From positions 1-12,885 of the forward strand of contig JAUIEH010000028.1 of assembly GCA_030428405.1 (NCBI GenBank): a stretch of 12,885 bases of DNA. Reading direction: 5' to 3'. The position numbers were made by a program, and so were the translations under genes. The notes under the pieces were generated by a model. That model was not told where the DNA came from. It searched no databases and saw only the letters and a list, made by a program, of their open reading frames with translations. This document shows positions 6,680 through 12,885 of the stretch, piece by piece. Every line of letters starts with the position of its first letter. Position 1 is the stretch's first letter. This DNA comes from Alphaproteobacteria bacterium. GTDB lineage: Bacteria; Pseudomonadota; Alphaproteobacteria; Caulobacterales; Maricaulaceae.

Positions 6680-6968
6680 GAGCCCCGCCTAGGCGTGCTA
6701 AGAGCCTAGGACTTAAGTGCGGTCAAACCCGCGCCGCTTACGCAGCGAGGAGCTCACGACCTTCAGCAACGTTGTCGTTGGCAACTATTGCTAGCGGGCT
6801 TTTAACGCTGCCCATGCGAGCGGCCGCTAACGTCTTTAGCCGTCCGTCGATCCTATTTCGGCCCCATGTCCCGCCAACGCAGGATATTTGGTGGAGCCGC
6901 CGGGTACCGCCCCCGGGTCCGGTCCGGTTATTACACGCGCATCTACCGCCATAGTCCGCCGAAGCGAA
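6680..6968 (-). ncRNA. ssrA: Permuted two-piece transfer-messenger RNA (tmRNA)
   Basis: tmRNA frees stalled ribosomes and adds a degradation tag. In Alphaproteobacteria the gene is circularly permuted: the acceptor piece comes first and the coding piece second. The acceptor piece ends in CCACCA, with the terminal A at 6889. A 23-nt spacer (6888-6866) follows, and the coding piece begins GGGGCCG at 6865. GGGGCCG pairs with CGGCTCC just before ACCA over 7 bp and includes the G3-U70 wobble, the alanine-charging mark. A D-loop-like GGATCGACGG follows. A candidate first-pseudoknot stem pairs 6831-6824 with 6797-6790. The tag frame (6782-6738) reads ANDNVAEGRELLAA-stop. After it a perfect 7-bp hairpin (6710-6704 with 6694-6688) leads to the terminator. 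The outer ends (6968 and 6680) are estimates. Confidence 0.93.
6738..6782 (-). other. tmRNA tag reading frame
   Basis: Fourteen codons and TAA encode ANDNVAEGRELLAA; with the alanine carried by tmRNA the added tag is AANDNVAEGRELLAA. The resume codon is GCC, preceded by TAGTT, the usual context of the E. coli resume site (TAGTC-GCA). The AANDN start is the part bound by alphaproteobacterial SspB, and the LAA end is the ClpX recognition end. Confidence 0.93.
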
Positions 6969-6975
6969 CAGGTTG

Positions 6976-6981
6976 AATATA
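6976..6981 (-). promoter_or_regulatory. Probable -10 box of ssrA
   Basis: TATATT on the minus strand (6981-6976) is the only TATAAT-like hexamer near the expected 5' end, giving a start near 6968. The matching -35 region (CTTTCG or TTTCGT, 17-18 bp further out) is poor. A perfect dyad, GGCGCG-A-CGCGCC (6983-6995), occupies the spacer. Confidence 0.35.
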
Positions 6982-7052
6982 TGGCGCGTCGCGCCTGAAC
7001 GAAAGGTGAGCGGTGAAATGGCGCTGAATTGCGGGCCTCAAGGGAGGAAATC

Positions 7053-7472
7053 ATGAGCCAGAACAAGACCCGCCCGACCGGCGCGGCCGTGGACGACTAT
7101 CTCGACGCCGTTGAAAACGAGACGCGGCGCGAGGACGCCAAAGCGGTCAAGGCGCTGATGGAGCGCGTCACCGGCGAGCCCGCCGTGATGTGGGGCTCTT
7201 CCATCGTTGGTTTCGGCGAATATCACTACAAATATGAAAGCGGCCGGGAAGGCGATTTCATGCTGGTGGGGTTTGCCCCGCGCAAGGCCAATCTCGTCCT
7301 CTACATCATCGCTGGATTTTCAGCCTATGACGCCCTGTTGAAAAAGCTCGGCAAGCACAAGACCGGCAAGTCCTGTCTTTACGTCAACAAGCTCGCCGAC
7401 CTCGACATGGAGGTGCTGGAAGAGCTTGTCGCGCGTTCGGTCGCTCACATGCGCGAGAAATATGACGTCTGA
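7053..7472 (+). CDS. DUF1801 domain-containing protein
   Basis: A 139-residue soluble protein of the DUF1801 family (PF08818, YdhG-like fold). Characteristic segments are the N-terminal VDDYLDAVENETRREDAKAV helix, VMWGSSIVGFGEYHYKYESG (about 49-68), the FAPRKANLVLYI strand, and the GKHKTGKSCLYVNKLADLDM region near the C-terminus. Family members are small cytoplasmic proteins with no settled biochemical role, though some relatives resemble iron-binding frataxin folds. ATG 7053 has AGGGAGGA four bases upstream, a strong site. The gene is divergent from ssrA, with which it shares a short upstream region, and converges on the DUF3667 gene with an 11-bp gap. Confidence 0.92.
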   Translation: MSQNKTRPTGAAVDDYLDAVENETRREDAKAVKALMERVTGEPAVMWGSSIVGFGEYHYKYESGREGDFMLVGFAPRKANLVLYIIAGFSAYDALLKKLGKHKTGKSCLYVNKLADLDMEVLEELVARSVAHMREKYDV

Positions 7473-7483
7473 GCAGGCGCGGT

Positions 7484-8404
7484 CTAAATCACCGCGAGCA
7501 GCGTAAGCCCGACGGCGATGAAGGATTGCGCAGCGACATAGAGGATGAGCAGAAGCGGGGCGCGCCAGAGCAGGCCGAGCCAGCTCGTGCCGTAAAACCG
7601 CTTGTCGATCGCCACCATGAATGCGCCGAGCACGACGATGCCAGATATGGCCAGCGCCACCGGCAATCCGCTCACCCCGGAACGCTCTGCAAAATGTATC
7701 GCAGTCAGCAAGAGTGCGGAGGCGGGAAGATGTGCGGCGTGAAAGTATAATCCGTGGACGATATGCTCGATGAAGCGCCGGCGCGGATGCAAAAGCGCGG
7801 TGATGAGAACGAAGGCCGCGACCACGACCAGAAGCGCATTGGCCGCGCCGCGCGCTGCGGCTGCCTCGACGCCGGCGGGGTCCTCGACGGCGTCGAGCAT
7901 GAAGCCGAACAAATATCGCGCCGGATCGGACGTGTCCGCGATGGAGGCGTCAAAGCTCGCGCGCTCTTCGGCGGTGAGCGGGCGCGGCGGTGGGATGTCG
8001 CCCTGCGCAAACAGTTGGACATCTATGTAGACGCTATCGGCCGTGACCGGACCGTCATCGGGAATATCGTACTCGACGCCGATGAAGCGGATGTCGAGAA
8101 GAGCGACGACAACGAAGAACAACAGGCTCGCGAGCAGATAGAGCCGGATCGGCGGGGTGTAGCGCGCCCGCCTTCCGTCGACATAATCGCGCGCAACCTT
8201 GCCCGGGCGCAGATAGAGCGTGCGCATGGTGCGCAACAGCCGGCCGTCCCAGTCAAAGGCGTCGTCGGCGAAATCGGCGGCGAGCGAAATGACTGTGCGA
8301 TTGGTGGCCACAACCGACTGACCGCACTGCGCGCAATAATCGCCCGCGAGCGGCGTGTCGCAATTGGCGCAGCGGGCGCCGGAGCTGGCGGCGGCCTCAG
8401 TCAA
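7484..8404 (-). CDS. DUF3667 zinc-ribbon membrane protein
   Basis: A 306-residue protein with an N-terminal zinc ribbon (C12, C15, C24, C27 in CANC...CAQCGQ), a conserved cytoplasmic stretch (about 45-85, with DWDGRLLRTMRTLYLRPG), then about five membrane helices (88-108, 188-205, 222-238, 247-266, 281-304). This is the DUF3667 layout (PF12412); the function is unknown. The frame extends to an ATG at 8458, but that lies inside the dipeptidase gene and its product reads poorly. The TTG at 8404 overlaps the dipeptidase stop (TTGACTGA) and gives a short, normal N-terminus before the ribbon, so translational coupling is likely. A long loop between helices 1 and 2 probably faces the periplasm. Confidence 0.85.
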   Translation of the reverse strand: MTEAAASSGARCANCDTPLAGDYCAQCGQSVVATNRTVISLAADFADDAFDWDGRLLRTMRTLYLRPGKVARDYVDGRRARYTPPIRLYLLASLLFFVVVALLDIRFIGVEYDIPDDGPVTADSVYIDVQLFAQGDIPPPRPLTAEERASFDASIADTSDPARYLFGFMLDAVEDPAGVEAAAARGAANALLVVVAAFVLITALLHPRRRFIEHIVHGLYFHAAHLPASALLLTAIHFAERSGVSGLPVALAISGIVVLGAFMVAIDKRFYGTSWLGLLWRAPLLLILYVAAQSFIAVGLTLLAVI

Positions 8405-9566
8405 TGGGCAGGTTCTCCAGGAGGAAGTCGCGGATATTGCCGCCCATGACCCGCGCAATGTCGTCCTCGCTCAGACCTTCGGCCAGGAGCGCATCGGTGA
8501 GCGCGGCGAGTTGCGAGGCGTCAAAGCTCGTCGTCACCGCGCCGTCGAAATCAGAACCGAGCGCGACATGATCTGCGCCGACGAGCTCGACGCCATAGGC
8601 GATGGCGGCGGCGACGCCGGCTGCGGAGATGTCGCACACGGCGGCGTCCCAATAGCCCACGCCGATAAGCCCGCCAGCCTCGGCGATGCGCGTCATGAGG
8701 TCGTCGGAGATATTGCGCGCGGTCTCGCAATTGCCCGCAAAGCCCGTGTGCGACACCAAGATCGGGCGGCTCGTCATGTCGAGCACGTCCTCGACGGTGG
8801 CGGACGAGGAGTGGGCGACATCGACGATGATCGAACGCGCCTCCATTTCGGCCACGACTTCGCGCCCGAATTCGGTCAGCCCGCCCTGGCCGGTCCCGTG
8901 CAGCGAGCCGCCGAGGCGGTTATCGAAGAAATGCTGCAGCCCCATGATCCGGTAGCCGGCCGCTTCGAGCCCGTCGAGATTGGCCATCTCGCCTTCCATG
9001 GCGTGCAGGCCCTCAATGGCGAGCACGCCGCCCATCACGTTCTCGCCGCGCGCGCGCCGGTCGAGCAGGGTTTGAAGATCGCTGCGCGTGCGGATGAGAG
9101 CGAAATCGGTCTCCTGGCTTGCGAGCTGGGAGAGCCGCACGGCCTGATGCAGTGCGCGCGCATAGGGGCTGTTCCAGGTGGCGGGCGGCCAGCGCTGCGC
9201 GAAGGTGAGCAAGACGAGGTCGTCGCTGTCCGGCGTGTTGGAGTCATAGTTCAGACCGGATGGCGAGAGCGTGACGGCGGAAAACACCTGCAGCGCCATG
9301 CCGCCTTCGCGCATGCGCGGCAGATCCACATGGCCGCGATCGGAGCGGCGGGCGGCGGAGCGCGCCCACAACAAAGTGTCGGCGTGCAGGTCGGCGACGA
9401 ACAGGTCTTCATGCAACGCGATCGCCGCTTCGCTCGGCGCATACGGCGTATCCGGCCGCACGACCTGGTTCTGGCCGTTTTCCACCATGCCCGGACCGAG
9501 CGCGAAAAAGCCGATCACCGCGACGATGAGCAAAATGGCGATGAAGGCGAGAATTGTGCGGATCAT
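8397..9566 (-). CDS. Membrane-anchored dipeptidase (peptidase M19, renal dipeptidase family)
   Basis: A 389-residue zinc dipeptidase. The N-terminus (about 4-24) is a hydrophobic anchor with few charges, suggesting an envelope enzyme facing the periplasm. The metal ligands of M19 enzymes are all visible: H61 and D63 (DLHADT), E185 (LAIEGLH), H252 (VDVAHSS), H273 (VSHTG), and D339 (GSDFDG). The length is normal. The family cleaves dipeptides, often with D-residues at the C-terminal side, and some members hydrolyse beta-lactams or act in peptidoglycan turnover; the substrate here is unknown. ATG 9566 has GGGGA about twelve bases upstream. It is divergent from thyA, and its stop overlaps the start of the DUF3667 gene. 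Confidence 0.95.
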   Translation of the reverse strand: MIRTILAFIAILLIVAVIGFFALGPGMVENGQNQVVRPDTPYAPSEAAIALHEDLFVADLHADTLLWARSAARRSDRGHVDLPRMREGGMALQVFSAVTLSPSGLNYDSNTPDSDDLVLLTFAQRWPPATWNSPYARALHQAVRLSQLASQETDFALIRTRSDLQTLLDRRARGENVMGGVLAIEGLHAMEGEMANLDGLEAAGYRIMGLQHFFDNRLGGSLHGTGQGGLTEFGREVVAEMEARSIIVDVAHSSSATVEDVLDMTSRPILVSHTGFAGNCETARNISDDLMTRIAEAGGLIGVGYWDAAVCDISAAGVAAAIAYGVELVGADHVALGSDFDGAVTTSFDASQLAALTDALLAEGLSEDDIARVMGGNIRDFLLENLPID

Positions 9567-9567
9567 G

Positions 9568-9607
9568 AGCGGCTTGTCCCCAACGCGCGCCGCTGTCAGC
9601 GGCTTGT
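9568..9607. repeat. Short direct repeat in the dipeptidase/thyA divergent region
   Basis: AGCGGCTTGT occurs at 9568-9577 and again at 9598-9607, exactly 30 bp apart, just upstream of the dipeptidase start. The spacing near three helical turns would suit two bound proteins on one face, but the sequence is short and could be chance. Confidence 0.3.
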
Positions 9608-9719
9608 GACCTTGGCCGCGATCCTAGCCCTGCGCGCGCCTGTGCGCATAGGCCCCCGTCCGCGCGCAAGCTGTTAAGATGGCTCCAGCGAATCGAATGT
9701 TCCGAAGGAAACGCGCGCC

Positions 9720-10514
9720 ATGCGCCAATATCTCGATCTGATGGCCGACGTCTTGGAAAACGGCGTCGCGCGCGCGGACCGCACTGGCGTTGGCTCGCAA
9801 TCGGTATTCGGCCGGCAAATGCGCTTCGATCTCGCCCACGGCTTTCCGATGGTCACGACGAAAAAGCTCCACTTCAAATCGATCGCGGTGGAGCTTTTAT
9901 GGTTTCTGCGCGGCGACACCAATGTGCGCTGGCTGCAGGAAAACGGCGTTTCGATCTGGAATGAGTGGGCCGACGAAAACGGCGAGCTTGGCCCCGTCTA
10001 CGGCAAGCAGTGGCGCTCATGGGCTGCGCCGGACGGGCGGACCATCGATCAGATCGCCTGGGTGATCGACGAGATCAAACGCAATCCCGACAGCCGGCGC
10101 CTCGTCGTCTCAGCCTGGAACCCGGCCGACGTGCCCAATATGGCTTTGCCGCCCTGTCACTGCCTGTTCCAGTTCGCGGTTCTCGACGGACGTTTGCACT
10201 GCCAGCTTTATCAACGTTCCGCAGACGTCTTTTTAGGCGTGCCGTTCAATATTGCGAGCTATGCGCTCCTGACCCACATGATCGCGCAGGCCTGCGGGTT
10301 GGAGCCTGGCGAGTTCGTGCATGCATTCGGCGATGCTCATCTGTATTCAAACCATCTCGAGCAGGCGCGCGAGCAATTGTCGCGTGACCCGCGCCCCTTG
10401 CCGAAGCTCGAGCTGAACCCTGACGTCACGGATCTGTTCGATTTCACCTATGACGATTTCAAGCTCGTCGATTACGATCCGCACCCGCATATTGCCGGCA
10501 AGGTGGCTGTCTAG
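9720..10514 (+). CDS. thyA: Thymidylate synthase
   Basis: A 264-residue ThyA, the same length as the E. coli enzyme and aligning without gaps at the key sites: SRR (125-127) for phosphate binding, catalytic C146 in PPCHCLFQF, and the RSADVFLGVPFN loop ending in N177. It methylates dUMP to dTMP with methylene-tetrahydrofolate, leaving dihydrofolate. ATG 9720 has GAAGGAA about nine bases upstream. A TTAAGAT at 9674-9680 may be part of the promoter. The stop codon TAG lies in a CTAG shared with the stop of the convergent transporter gene. folA, which recycles dihydrofolate, is 0.6 kb further on the same strand. Confidence 0.98.
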   Translation: MRQYLDLMADVLENGVARADRTGVGSQSVFGRQMRFDLAHGFPMVTTKKLHFKSIAVELLWFLRGDTNVRWLQENGVSIWNEWADENGELGPVYGKQWRSWAAPDGRTIDQIAWVIDEIKRNPDSRRLVVSAWNPADVPNMALPPCHCLFQFAVLDGRLHCQLYQRSADVFLGVPFNIASYALLTHMIAQACGLEPGEFVHAFGDAHLYSNHLEQAREQLSRDPRPLPKLELNPDVTDLFDFTYDDFKLVDYDPHPHIAGKVAV

Positions 10515-11071
10515 GCGGTCTGCTGATCCGCGCTCTCGCGCTCTGTGACGCGCACGATGGCGGAGACGACGACGGCGCCGGAAAGCTTGCCGATGATGGA
10601 CATCACCGTGTTGGCGAGCGTGAAGGAGCCCGCGCGCACGAATTCGGCGCCGTAAAGAAAGACCAGCGAATCGAGCGGCGCGGCGATCAGGCTCGACAAC
10701 ATGATGCGCGAGGACAGGCGCATGCGCGTGAAGGTGAACAGCGCCCAATCGACAAGCTCGGAAATGGCGAAGGCGATGCCGGACGCGAGCGCGATTTGAG
10801 GGCCTGCGACCCATACGGACAAAACCAGCGCGATGGCCATGGCGATCAGCACGTAATGGCCGATCTGTCGCTGAGCGAAGTCGCGGAAGACCAGCACGAG
10901 CCCTGTGACCACCGTCACCGGATTAAACGTGACGTCGCCGAACAGCGTCCAGTTCGGCGCCCAGGTGAACGACCAATTGACGAAGGGGATGAGCGCGACA
11001 TAAGCGCTGGGCCAGAATACCCGCGCAAAGGTCAGCCGTTTGTTATCCGCGGCGGGCGTGGCGTCGGTCAT
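10511..11071 (-). CDS. VUT family transporter (YhhQ-like, putative queuosine-precursor uptake)
   Basis: A 186-residue inner-membrane protein with about five to six hydrophobic helices. Segments FRDFAQRQIGHYVLI (62-76), FAISELVDWALFTFT (101-115) and the APLDSLVFL region (131-139) match the VUT_1/DUF165 family (PF02592). Family members include YhhQ, the uptake system for queuosine precursors (preQ0/preQ1). The substrate is inferred from the family only; no queuosine gene and no room for a preQ1 riboswitch is seen, since only 48 bp separate it from folA. ATG 11071 has a weak ribosome site. The gene is inserted antisense between thyA and folA; its stop shares CTAG with the thyA stop. Confidence 0.86.
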   Translation of the reverse strand: MTDATPAADNKRLTFARVFWPSAYVALIPFVNWSFTWAPNWTLFGDVTFNPVTVVTGLVLVFRDFAQRQIGHYVLIAMAIALVLSVWVAGPQIALASGIAFAISELVDWALFTFTRMRLSSRIMLSSLIAAPLDSLVFLYGAEFVRAGSFTLANTVMSIIGKLSGAVVVSAIVRVTERESADQQTA

Positions 11072-11119
11072 ATTGAAGCTTGCCCCAAGGCGGTGAACGT
11101 ACGGATATGATGAGGACAG

Positions 11120-11668
11120 ATGAGCACGTCGAACACGGATCGTGAAGCCGGACGCGTCAAACTTGCGCTGATCGTTGCGCGCGCGCGCAACGGCGTCATT
11201 GGCCGCGACGGCGATCTGCCCTGGCGTCTGTCGGCGGATTTACAGCACTTCAAGCGCGTGACGATGGGCAAACCGATGTTGATGGGGCGCAAGACCTGGG
11301 CGTCGCTGCCCGGTCTGTTGCCGGGCCGGCCGCATCTCGTTTTGTCCCGCAATCCGGACTTCACCGCGCCGGGGGCGGAGGTGTTCACTGCGCTCGACGA
11401 CATGCTCGCGCGCGCCGACGATATTGCGCGCGCGGCGGGCGTCGAGGAGGCGGTCGTCATCGGCGGCGAGGCGCTCTACCGGCTCACGATCGAACGCGCT
11501 GACACGCTCTACCTCACCGAGGTCGACGCCGAGGTGGAGGGCGATGCGCGCTTCCCCGACTTCGATGAAGCGCTCTGGCGCGAAACGGCGCGCGCGGAAC
11601 ATCCCGCCGATGCGCGCAATGACTTCGCCTTCATCGCGCGCACGCTGGAACGCGTGAGCGCGGCCTGA
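11120..11668 (+). CDS. folA: Dihydrofolate reductase
   Basis: A 182-residue DHFR that reduces dihydrofolate to tetrahydrofolate with NADPH. W35 and the catalytic acid D40 are in the LPWRLSADLQHFK segment (33-45). MGRKTW (55-60) and the SRN element (76-78) bind NADPH, and the VVIGGEALY glycine pair is at 115-116. It has an extra N-terminal tail of about 12 residues before the first strand (VKLALIV). ATG 11120 has GAGGA only three bases upstream, which is tight; no other in-frame start suits the family. It is divergent from the VUT transporter gene and follows thyA on the same strand. Confidence 0.97.
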   Translation: MSTSNTDREAGRVKLALIVARARNGVIGRDGDLPWRLSADLQHFKRVTMGKPMLMGRKTWASLPGLLPGRPHLVLSRNPDFTAPGAEVFTALDDMLARADDIARAAGVEEAVVIGGEALYRLTIERADTLYLTEVDAEVEGDARFPDFDEALWRETARAEHPADARNDFAFIARTLERVSAA

Positions 11669-11753
11669 GGCGAACGGGCGGAAGAGCAAAAGCCTCAGGA
11701 GCAAACGCAGTTAACAGGGCCTCAACGGTCCGGGCCGTGAATCGTGCGCGCGC

Positions 11754-12632
11754 ATGCGGACGCGTGCGCCTCATTTCGGATTGCTCGGGCTGTTGGTCGC
11801 CTCACTGGCGGCACCGGCGCACGCCTTCGTGTTGGAGGCGGATGACGCACAATCGCCCGACGAACAAGTCGCTGCGGCTGCGCGCTGGGACGCCAATCAG
11901 CGCGCGCTCGTTGAAGGCGGCGGGCGCGGGCTTGGCGGCGGGGTCGAATACGCCGTCGATGACAGCGTGTGCCTGCTCGACGTGGTGGATGCGAGTGATT
12001 GCGAGGACGTGCGCGCGCATATCGCGGAGGCGGCGCGGCGCTGGTCGTTTCGCTCCGCGGTCGTGTCGTTTACGGACGTAACCGGCTTGATCGCCGCCGA
12101 ACGCGCACCCGAGCGTACGCCCTGGCGCGGTCATGGCGCGGAAATCGACATCTTCGCTGTGTCATCAGAAGAGCTGCGCGAATATCACCCCGACCCGGTC
12201 GCCGCCGATACGCGCGTTTATTTCGCCTTCGCGCCGCGTCCGCGCTCCACGGCGGGCGGTCTCTGGCGCCGTGCGGCCGGCCGCATCACGGCGGCGGATA
12301 TTCGGATCAATGCGGATTATTGCTACAGGCTCGATCCGGAACCGGGCGCGCGCGCCTGCATTCATCTCGGTTCGGTCGTTATGCATGAATTCGCTCATGC
12401 GCTTGGTCTGGCGCATCCCGATGATGCGCCTGAACGCAATATCGCGCGCGCGGCTTTGCAGAATGCGTCCTTGTCGGGATGTGAAAACCCGCAGGGCCGC
12501 TATCGATTTGCGGACGGTGCGCCCGCTCATGCGGTCGCAAACGGACGCTGGGCGGGCGCTGTTTACTGGCTGCAGGGTTTGAGTGCTGACGATATCGCCG
12601 GGCGCGATGCGCTTTATCCCGATTGTCGTTAA
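11754..12632 (+). CDS. Secreted matrixin-like zinc metalloprotease
   Basis: A 292-residue protein with a clear signal peptide (about 1-24, cleaved after AHA), so it is exported. The zinc site is HEFAHALGLAH (H211, E212, H215, H221), the metzincin HExxHxxGxxH motif, and the C-terminus ends LSADDIAGRDALYP, matching the end of matrixin (M10) catalytic domains. Six cysteines in the mature part could form three disulfides. Metzincins have a methionine turn after the zinc motif, but no methionine occurs anywhere after residue 210, so either the turn is replaced or this is a divergent branch. ATG 11754 lacks a good ribosome site. It converges on the last gene, with stop codons overlapping in TTAA. 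Confidence 0.88.
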   Translation: MRTRAPHFGLLGLLVASLAAPAHAFVLEADDAQSPDEQVAAAARWDANQRALVEGGGRGLGGGVEYAVDDSVCLLDVVDASDCEDVRAHIAEAARRWSFRSAVVSFTDVTGLIAAERAPERTPWRGHGAEIDIFAVSSEELREYHPDPVAADTRVYFAFAPRPRSTAGGLWRRAAGRITAADIRINADYCYRLDPEPGARACIHLGSVVMHEFAHALGLAHPDDAPERNIARAALQNASLSGCENPQGRYRFADGAPAHAVANGRWAGAVYWLQGLSADDIAGRDALYPDCR

Positions 12633-12885
12633 GCGGGCAGCGCGCTGAGACGATGCGGATTGTGCTGGTCGAGCCAGCGGTCGCATTCGATCACAAGCCA
12701 GCGGCCATAGCCGCTCAACAGATGCAGCAGCTCGGAAGGCTCGTCGGTGGCTTCATCAGCCAGACGGAAGGCGTGGTTCAGATCGCCTTCCTGCGAGGGA
12801 TGATTGATCCGGATGAACTCACGCTGCAGGTCGGGGTCTTCCGTATAGACGCTTTCGTGATGCATCACGAGCGCAAAGCCGATGG
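12629..12885 (-). CDS. Unknown protein, C-terminal part only (runs off the window)
   Basis: The frame ends at TAA (12631-12629) and stays open to the right edge. Starts inside the window are GTG 12868 and ATG 12865, giving 78-79 residues, but neither has a ribosome site and the codons before them (IGFALV) read like protein, so this is probably the tail of a longer gene. The visible part is acidic, with a helical region ELLHLLSGYGRWLVIECDRWL near the end. No domain is recognised. Confidence 0.5.
   Translation of the reverse strand, partial: IGFALVMHHESVYTEDPDLQREFIRINHPSQEGDLNHAFRLADEATDEPSELLHLLSGYGRWLVIECDRWLDQHNPHRLSALPA

Noticed and set aside
6652..6954. 100-codon plus-strand frame in the ssrA region
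   Set aside because: It is antisense to the tmRNA, whose acceptor stem, tag frame and terminator explain the sequence. No ribosome site precedes it.
8355..9677. 440-codon plus-strand frame opposite the dipeptidase
   Set aside because: It is the mirror of a gene with all M19 metal ligands. Its product is His/Arg/Asp-rich without recognisable domains, a normal artefact of high GC content.

Overview
This high-GC window looks like chromosome from an alphaproteobacterium, probably of the Caulobacterales/Hyphomonadaceae kind. Three things support this. A circularly permuted, two-piece tmRNA gene (ssrA) lies on the minus strand at about 6968-6680. The ClpXP adaptor SspB is of the alphaproteobacterial type. 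Codon use is strongly GC-rich throughout. No phage, transposon, CRISPR or defence genes are visible. The window is mostly housekeeping and accessory-metabolism genes, and its most striking contents are in the RNA and intergenic DNA.

Left part (1-3325). A tandem array with a 49-bp period (147-280) carries three GC hairpins. It lies downstream of a small zinc-ribbon gene (366-641, minus). An AT-rich intergenic stretch with an intrinsic terminator separates that gene from sspB (865-1338, minus). A cytochrome P450 gene (1503-2885, plus) diverges from sspB and converges on a MAPEG-family membrane protein gene (2915-3325, minus).

Middle (3326-7472). A gene-free stretch of about 630 bp (3326-3954) is packed with strong inverted repeats between 3550 and 3907, including a 70-nt nested hairpin. 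Next is a two-gene operon: a protein with a DUF1214-like C-terminal segment (3955-5286) and a PAPS-type sulfotransferase (5322-6506) that starts with GTG behind a strong Shine-Dalgarno. The 546-bp gap that follows is not empty. It holds the permuted ssrA, encoding the tag ANDNVAEGRELLAA, with its own terminator. A DUF1801 gene (7053-7472) diverges from it.

Right part (7484-12885). A membrane-anchored M19 dipeptidase (8397-9566) and a DUF3667 zinc-ribbon membrane protein (7484-8404) form a minus-strand pair, the second probably starting at a TTG that overlaps the stop of the first. Divergent from these are thyA (9720-10514), a VUT-family transporter (10511-11071, minus) and folA (11120-11668); ThyA and FolA run the dTMP/folate cycle. 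A secreted matrixin-like zinc protease (11754-12632) converges on a gene of unknown function that runs off the right edge.

How the parts connect: ssrA makes the degradation tag for stalled ribosomes, and SspB delivers tagged proteins to ClpXP, so both the tag source and its adaptor are here, about 5.3 kb apart. ThyA turns methylene-THF into DHF and FolA returns it to THF. The DUF1214-like protein and the sulfotransferase are probably co-transcribed and may act on a common lipid or xenobiotic substrate, but no substrate can be read from sequence.
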